DNA from: CAZGZU01 sp964529855
Lineage (GTDB): Bacteria; Patescibacteriota; Minisyncoccia; Portnoybacterales; UBA2143
Length of the DNA stretch: 22,772 nt
Assembly: GCA_964529855.1 (NCBI GenBank)
Contig: CAZGZU010000011.1
Coordinates: 1 to 22,772, forward strand
Direction: 5' to 3'
The position numbers and the translations under genes were made by a program. The notes beneath the pieces were generated by a model. That model did not search any database. It saw only the letters and a list, made by a program, of their open reading frames with translations, and had not been told where the DNA came from. Numbering within the stretch: the first letter of the stretch is position 1; each line of letters starts with the position of its first letter. This document shows positions 22,278 to 22,772 of the stretch, in pieces.

Positions 22278-22772
22278 TTATTTGAGATATGTTTTTTCAA
22301 TTATCTTAATCGCCTCCTGGGGAATCAATAAATACTGATGCGATAAAACGTCCAAAAGGTTCAAACTGTCAGCCCTGATGGTTTTTGTCCTGGGAATATT
22401 GTTGACAGCCCGACTTACTTTCAAATCTGTCTTGGACAGGATAATCAAGCTGCTTTTATCTAAATTCTTTTTGAGTTTTGTTTTTAAATTATTGATTGTT
22501 TCAGCAATTAATTTGGTTTTACCTTCGGTTAATTCTAATTTATCCAATAAAATCAGTTCTTCATCTTTAACCTTGGAAGATAAAATCATAAAAAGAGCTT
22601 TTTGCTTCATTTTCTTGTTAATTTTTTTGGCAAAAACTCTTTGCTTGGTCGGTCCAAAAACTATGCCGCCGCCTCGCCAGATCGGCGAACGAATAGAACC
22701 GTGACGAGCCCGGCCAGTTCCTTTCTGACGCCAGGGCTTACGACCACCGCCCCGTCTCTCACTCCTGTCCTT
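22278..22772 (-). CDS. rplD: Large ribosomal subunit protein L4, 5' end cut by window
   Basis: At least 164 C-terminal residues are visible; the start lies beyond the window. Although a Met occurs at 22610, the reading frame is open from 22772 and encodes the L4 signature RGGGRKPWRQKGTGRARHG and the IVFGPT segment, so the internal Met is not the start. The loop in this region reaches the exit tunnel. L4 is usually the autoregulator of the S10 operon in E. coli; whether it is here cannot be judged from this end. rplW follows after 2 bases. Confidence 0.95.
   Translation of the reverse strand, partial: KDRSERRGGGRKPWRQKGTGRARHGSIRSPIWRGGGIVFGPTKQRVFAKKINKKMKQKALFMILSSKVKDEELILLDKLELTEGKTKLIAETINNLKTKLKKNLDKSSLIILSKTDLKVSRAVNNIPRTKTIRADSLNLLDVLSHQYLLIPQEAIKIIEKTYLK

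Noticed and set aside
22278..22610. L4 as a complete 110-aa protein from Met at 22610
   Set aside because: The frame is open to the window edge and the upstream residues hold the conserved L4 signature, so the gene is cut by the window.

Overview
The window reads as a chromosomal segment of a Candidate Phyla Radiation (Patescibacteria, probably Parcubacteria-like) bacterium. The support is indirect but consistent. The genes are compact and often overlap by 4-20 bases. The spc ribosomal operon has no gene for L30 (rpmD) between S5 and L15, and L30 loss is a known CPR hallmark. The threonyl-tRNA synthetase lacks the N-terminal TGS domain. L22 and L23 carry long basic or low-complexity extensions. 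A 10-N assembly gap (11359-11368) shows this is a draft or metagenome assembly.

Layout, left to right. (a) 1-1374, minus strand: a membrane-anchored M23 peptidase, then a small four-cysteine zinc-ribbon protein. The zinc-ribbon gene has a leader of about 160 nt with a near-consensus promoter, a possible 25-codon leader peptide, and three mutually exclusive pairing segments ending in an intrinsic terminator, which is the architecture of a transcription attenuator. (b) 1375-5615, minus strand: a tight ligA-gatC-gatA-(HEPN-like membrane protein) operon, driven by a strong promoter whose predicted start point is the A of the ligA ATG (a leaderless mRNA). (c) 5653-12027, plus strand: a monocistronic 400-aa protein of unknown family with its own promoter, a hairpin-rich leader and a strong terminator, then dnaE and thrS. 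(d) 12030-22772, minus strand: the fused S10-spc ribosomal operon, in transcription order L4 (cut by the window end), L23, L2, S19, L22, S3, L16, L29, S17, L14, L24, L5, S14, S8, L6, L18, S5, L15, SecY, Adk, Map. It ends 2 bp from the convergent thrS stop.

Most of the content is core information processing: replication and repair (DnaE, LigA), tRNA charging (ThrS, GatCA), the ribosome, protein export (SecY), nucleotide balance (Adk) and N-terminal methionine removal (Map). The parts not explained by housekeeping genes are the attenuator-like leader at 1122-1316, the HEPN-like protein in the gat operon, the orphan gene at 5792-6994, and a cluster of palindromic hairpins between the L2 and S19 genes, two of which share a 17-nt core. 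Promoter and structure calls were made by eye, not computed. No CRISPR array, tRNA, rRNA or insertion sequence was recognised.
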